DNA of 6,426 nucleotides from Ruminococcus sp. (GTDB lineage: Bacteria; Bacillota; Clostridia; Oscillospirales; Ruminococcaceae). The stretch lies in assembly GCA_017622635.1 (NCBI GenBank), contig JAGAQS010000022.1, positions 1-6,426 of the forward strand, read 5' to 3'. A program made the translations under genes and the position numbers. This document shows, one piece after another, positions 3,409 to 6,426 of this stretch; position 1 is the stretch's first letter; each line of letters begins with the position of its first letter. The notes under the pieces were generated by a model, which saw only the letters and a program-made list of their open reading frames with translations, did no database searches and was not told the origin of the DNA.

Positions 3409-6180
3409 ATGTCAGTAGATTACAATACTACCCTTAATTTGCCGAAAACAGATTTTCCCATGCGTGGAAATCTGCCCAAAAGAGAACCTGCTACACTCGA
3501 AAAGTGGGAAAATGAAAGACTTTACTATAAGATGATTGAAAAGAATCAGGGTAAACCGTCCTACATTCTTCACGACGGTCCTCCGTATGCAAACGGTGAA
3601 ATCCATCTCGGTACGGCTCTTAACAAGACTCTTAAAGATTTTATAATCAAATATAAGAATATGAGTGGTTTTTGTGCTCCTTACGTTCCCGGCTGGGATA
3701 CTCACGGTCTGCCGATTGAACTTAAAGCAATGAAAGCAATCGGTGTTGAAAACGGTGCAATTCCGCCCGTTGAACTCAGAAAACACTGCCATGATTTCGC
3801 TATGAAACACGTTGACAACCAGATGAAACAATTCAAGCGTCTCGGTACTCTCGGAGACTATGACGACCCGTATCTTACTCTTAAACCTGAATTTGAAGCA
3901 CGTCAGATTGAAGTATTCGGCGAAATGGCAAAGAGAGGTTATATGTACAAGGGATTAAAGCCTGTTTACTGGTGTCCCGACTGTAACACTGCTCTTGCAG
4001 AGGCTGAAATTGAGTATTCAAATGACCCCTGCCATTCTATCTATGTTAAATTCAATGTTACAGACGACAAGGGTATTTTTACCGCAATGGGTCTTGATTT
4101 GTCAAAGGTCTATTTCGTTATCTGGACAACTACAACATGGACAATCCCCGGCAACCTTGCTGTTTGTCTCGGTTCTGAATATAATTATACACTTGTAAAC
4201 GTCGGTGATGAGTATTATGTAATGGCTGAAGAACTTGTTAAAACCACTATGGAAACAGCAGGCATTACAGAGTATACCACAAACGGTATTTTCACGGGTG
4301 CTGAACTTGAGGGAATGAAAACCAAACACCCGCTTTATGACAGACTTTCGCCAATTATCGTCGGCGACCATGTAACTCTTGAAAGCGGTACGGGTTGTGT
4401 ACACACTGCCCCCGGTTACGGTGTCGAGGACTTTGAAGTGTGCAAGAAGTACGACGATATCGGAATTATCGTATGTGTTGACTCAAAGGGCAGACAGACA
4501 GCCGAAGCGGGTGAGTTTGAGGGCATGGACACTGACACCGCAAACAAGGCTATTGCCAAGAAACTTGAAGAACTTAACGCACTTCTTGCAATTCAGAAAA
4601 TCGTTCACCAGTATCCGCACTGCTGGAGATGTAACAGTCCTATTATTTACCGTGCAACTGAACAGTGGTTCTGTTCTGTAAACGGCTTTAAAGACGAGGC
4701 TATAAAAGCTATAGAGTCAGTAAAGTGGATTCCCGACTGGGGCGAGGACAGGATTAAGGGCATGGTTCGTGACAGAAGTGACTGGTGTATTTCACGTCAG
4801 AGAACATGGGGCGTACCTATTCCGATTATTTACTGTAAGGACTGCGGAAAGCCCATTGTTAACGATACCACTATAAAGGCAATTGCTGACCTTTTCCGTG
4901 CAGAAGGTTCTGACGCATGGTGGACTAAGGACGTTAAGGAATTTATACCTGATAGTGTAAAATGTGAATGTGGCTGTGGTGAGTTCACAAAGGAATATGA
5001 CATTATGGACGTATGGTTTGACAGCGGTGTTTCACATACTGCCGTAATGGAACAGCACAAGGGTCTTTCATGGCCTGCTGACCTGTATCTTGAGGGTGCA
5101 GACCAGTACAGAGGCTGGTTCCAGTCCTCACTTCTGACATCTGTTGTTTACAAGGGTTCTGCTCCTTACAAGGCAGTATGTACGCACGGCTGGGTTGTTG
5201 ACGGACAGGGCAAGACAATGCACAAGTCGCTCGGAAACGGTATTGACCCGAGTGAAATTACCGAACAGTACGGTGCAGATATTCTTCGTTTGTGGGTTGC
5301 ATCTTCCGACTATCATTCAGACATAAGAATTTCAAAGCCGATTCTCAGTCAGCTTTCCGACGCTTACAAGAAAATCAGAAATACTGCAAGATTCATTCTC
5401 GGAAATCTCGGCAACGGTAAGGGCTTCAATCCCGATACTGACATTGTTTCAGATGATAAGCTGACAGAACTTGACAAGTGGGCTATGATGCGTCTTGATG
5501 CACTTATTGACAAGGTGAACGAGGGTTACAACGCTTTTGATTTCCACATTGCTTTCCACGCAATTCACAACTTCTGTGTAATTGATATGTCAAACTTCTA
5601 CCTTGATATTATAAAGGACAGGCTTTACTGTGAAAAGGAAGATTCAGAATTACGCCGTTCCGCACAGACTACTATGTACAGGATTTTAAGTGCCGTTGCA
5701 AGACTTGCCGCACCTATTATCTCATTTACTGCTGAGGAAATCTGGGGATTTATGCCACATTCGGCAGACGACGACACACAGAGTGTATTCCTGAACCAGA
5801 TGCCCGAAAAGTCAGGTATTGTATTTGATACGGAATTTGTTGAAAAATGGAACTTTATCTATTCAACACGTGAAGCTGTTAACAAGGTTCTTGAAGAAGC
5901 AAGAAATTCAAAGACAATCGGCAAGTCACTTGAAGCAGGAATTGTTATTCATGCATCTGAAAATGATTATGAAAAATATAACACACTTGCCGGACAGCTT
6001 GCAGAAATTCTTATTGTTTCGGACGTTAAGGTTGAAAAGTCCGACAGTGAAACAAGTTTTGAAGTTGTAAAGGCAGACGGTGAAAAATGTGAACGTTGCT
6101 GGTGTTATACAAAGTACGTCAGCACAAATCACGAACATCCGACACTTTGTCAGAGATGTGTTACTGCTGTTGAAGTATAA
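3409..6180 (+). CDS. ileS: Isoleucine--tRNA ligase (IleRS), bacterial type with C-terminal zinc module
   Basis: Class I aminoacyl-tRNA synthetase that charges tRNA-Ile in the cytosol. The 923 residues (normal length) begin DYNTTLNLPKTDFPMRGNLP, the usual bacterial N-terminus, which is why I prefer ATG 3409 over GTG 3391. The catalytic domain has PPYANGEIHLGT (58-69, HIGH-equivalent, last His replaced by Thr) and PYVPGWDTHGLPIE. The CP1 editing domain shows the WTTTTWTIPGN threonine-rich motif (239-249) and HTAPGYGVED (332-341) with its conserved Asp. The KMSKS loop reads TMHKSLGN (603-610), keeping the second Lys. Three cysteine clusters are present: C189/C192 with C405/C408; C476/C479 with C519/C521/C523; and the C-terminal C894/C897/C914/C917 finger used in tRNA binding. 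The frame is intact, with no sign of the divergent mupirocin-resistant type. The same order, divIVA-ileS-lspA, occurs in many Firmicutes. Confidence 0.97.
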   Translation: MSVDYNTTLNLPKTDFPMRGNLPKREPATLEKWENERLYYKMIEKNQGKPSYILHDGPPYANGEIHLGTALNKTLKDFIIKYKNMSGFCAPYVPGWDTHGLPIELKAMKAIGVENGAIPPVELRKHCHDFAMKHVDNQMKQFKRLGTLGDYDDPYLTLKPEFEARQIEVFGEMAKRGYMYKGLKPVYWCPDCNTALAEAEIEYSNDPCHSIYVKFNVTDDKGIFTAMGLDLSKVYFVIWTTTTWTIPGNLAVCLGSEYNYTLVNVGDEYYVMAEELVKTTMETAGITEYTTNGIFTGAELEGMKTKHPLYDRLSPIIVGDHVTLESGTGCVHTAPGYGVEDFEVCKKYDDIGIIVCVDSKGRQTAEAGEFEGMDTDTANKAIAKKLEELNALLAIQKIVHQYPHCWRCNSPIIYRATEQWFCSVNGFKDEAIKAIESVKWIPDWGEDRIKGMVRDRSDWCISRQRTWGVPIPIIYCKDCGKPIVNDTTIKAIADLFRAEGSDAWWTKDVKEFIPDSVKCECGCGEFTKEYDIMDVWFDSGVSHTAVMEQHKGLSWPADLYLEGADQYRGWFQSSLLTSVVYKGSAPYKAVCTHGWVVDGQGKTMHKSLGNGIDPSEITEQYGADILRLWVASSDYHSDIRISKPILSQLSDAYKKIRNTARFILGNLGNGKGFNPDTDIVSDDKLTELDKWAMMRLDALIDKVNEGYNAFDFHIAFHAIHNFCVIDMSNFYLDIIKDRLYCEKEDSELRRSAQTTMYRILSAVARLAAPIISFTAEEIWGFMPHSADDDTQSVFLNQMPEKSGIVFDTEFVEKWNFIYSTREAVNKVLEEARNSKTIGKSLEAGIVIHASENDYEKYNTLAGQLAEILIVSDVKVEKSDSETSFEVVKADGEKCERCWCYTKYVSTNHEHPTLCQRCVTAVEV

Positions 6181-6190
6181 TTTTTGTATT

Positions 6191-6225
6191 ATATTGCCTG
6201 CTGTCTGAATGTCGGCAGGCAGTAT
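6191..6225 (+). terminator. Terminator- or attenuator-like hairpin between ileS and lspA
   Basis: ATATTGCCTGC (6191-6201) pairs with GCAGGCAGTAT (6215-6225): 11 pairs including one G-T wobble, extendable by one more G-T and one G-C pair. The loop is about 9-13 nt. The following bases, TTATTG, form only a poor U-tract, so termination would be partial at best. It may reduce transcription into lspA or mark the 3' end of some ileS transcripts. On the other strand the hairpin is followed by A-rich sequence and is not a terminator. Confidence 0.45.
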
Positions 6226-6243
6226 TTATTGAAAGGAAAGTTA

Positions 6244-6426
6244 ATGGCTGTTTTTCTTGTTATAATGATTGGCGTGCTGGTTACTGCCGACCAGCTTGTG
6301 AAAAACTGGGCAGTTGACGTGCTTCAGCCTGTGGGAAGTATGGATTTTATACATTTCGGTGACTTCAAAATAATTGACCTGACGTATCTTGAAAACGACG
6401 GTGCAATTTTCGGCAGTATGTCGGGG
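6244..6426 (+). CDS. lspA: Lipoprotein signal peptidase II (LspA), 5' part (cut by window end)
   Basis: Integral membrane aspartic protease that removes signal peptides from diacylglyceryl-modified prolipoproteins. Only the first 61 residues are visible. They show the first transmembrane segment (about residues 2-16), directly followed by the conserved DQLVK motif (16-20), an extracytoplasmic stretch, and the signature YLENDGAIFGSMS (48-60), corresponding to the family's NxGAAFG box. The catalytic aspartates lie later in the protein, outside the window. A Shine-Dalgarno AAAGGAA (6232-6238) precedes ATG 6244. The gene follows ileS by 63 nt, as in many bacteria where ileS and lspA are adjacent; a weak terminator-like hairpin lies between them. 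Confidence 0.93.
   Translation, partial: MAVFLVIMIGVLVTADQLVKNWAVDVLQPVGSMDFIHFGDFKIIDLTYLENDGAIFGSMSG

Noticed and set aside
6176..6181. Perfect TATAAT overlapping the ileS stop as an lspA promoter
   Set aside because: The nearest -35-like sequence (TTGTCA 6147-6152) is 23 nt away, outside the usual 16-18, and there is no extended -10 TG.

Overview
The window looks like the chromosome of a low-to-moderate GC Gram-positive bacterium of the class Clostridia. The gene order (HlyD-like adaptor, yggS, sepF, ylmH, divIVA, ileS, lspA) and the protein style suggest a Ruminococcus/Oscillospiraceae-type genome. That taxonomic call is inference from layout and sequence feel, not from a search. All genes lie on the + strand and are tightly packed. 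I see no mobile element, CRISPR array, tRNA or rRNA.

Layout: 1-678 is the 3' part of a HlyD-like membrane-fusion/adaptor protein gene. 680-1381 is yggS (ylmE), the PLP-binding homeostasis protein, starting one base after the previous stop. 1382-1493 is a 112-nt gap with strong complementarity ahead of sepF. 1494-2006 is sepF (ylmF). 2006-2764 is ylmH (S4 RNA-binding), overlapping the sepF stop by one base. 2778-3335 is divIVA. 3336-3408 is a short leader with a hairpin placed between the Shine-Dalgarno (SD) sequence and the ATG of ileS. 3409-6180 is ileS. 6181-6243 carries a terminator-like hairpin. 6244 onward is the 5' end of lspA, cut by the window edge.

This is the Firmicutes division cluster that in Bacillus subtilis reads ylmD-ylmE-sepF-ylmG-ylmH-divIVA-ileS downstream of ftsZ. 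Here ylmG (YggT family) is absent between sepF and ylmH. SepF anchors and bundles FtsZ at the membrane, DivIVA marks curved membrane at septum and poles, YlmH binds RNA/ribosomes, IleRS charges tRNA-Ile, and LspA cleaves lipoprotein signal peptides.

The genes are ordinary; the most interesting material is in two leaders. The sepF leader can form a near-ideal H-type pseudoknot (8-bp and 10-bp perfect stems, A-rich third loop) whose last strand abuts the SD, and the same strand has a competing 8-base complement that covers the SD. The ileS leader has a strong SD 34 nt from the best start codon, with a perfect 10-bp hairpin that, if folded, restores normal spacing; no room exists for a canonical T-box. 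Both are candidates for translational control and neither has been tested here.
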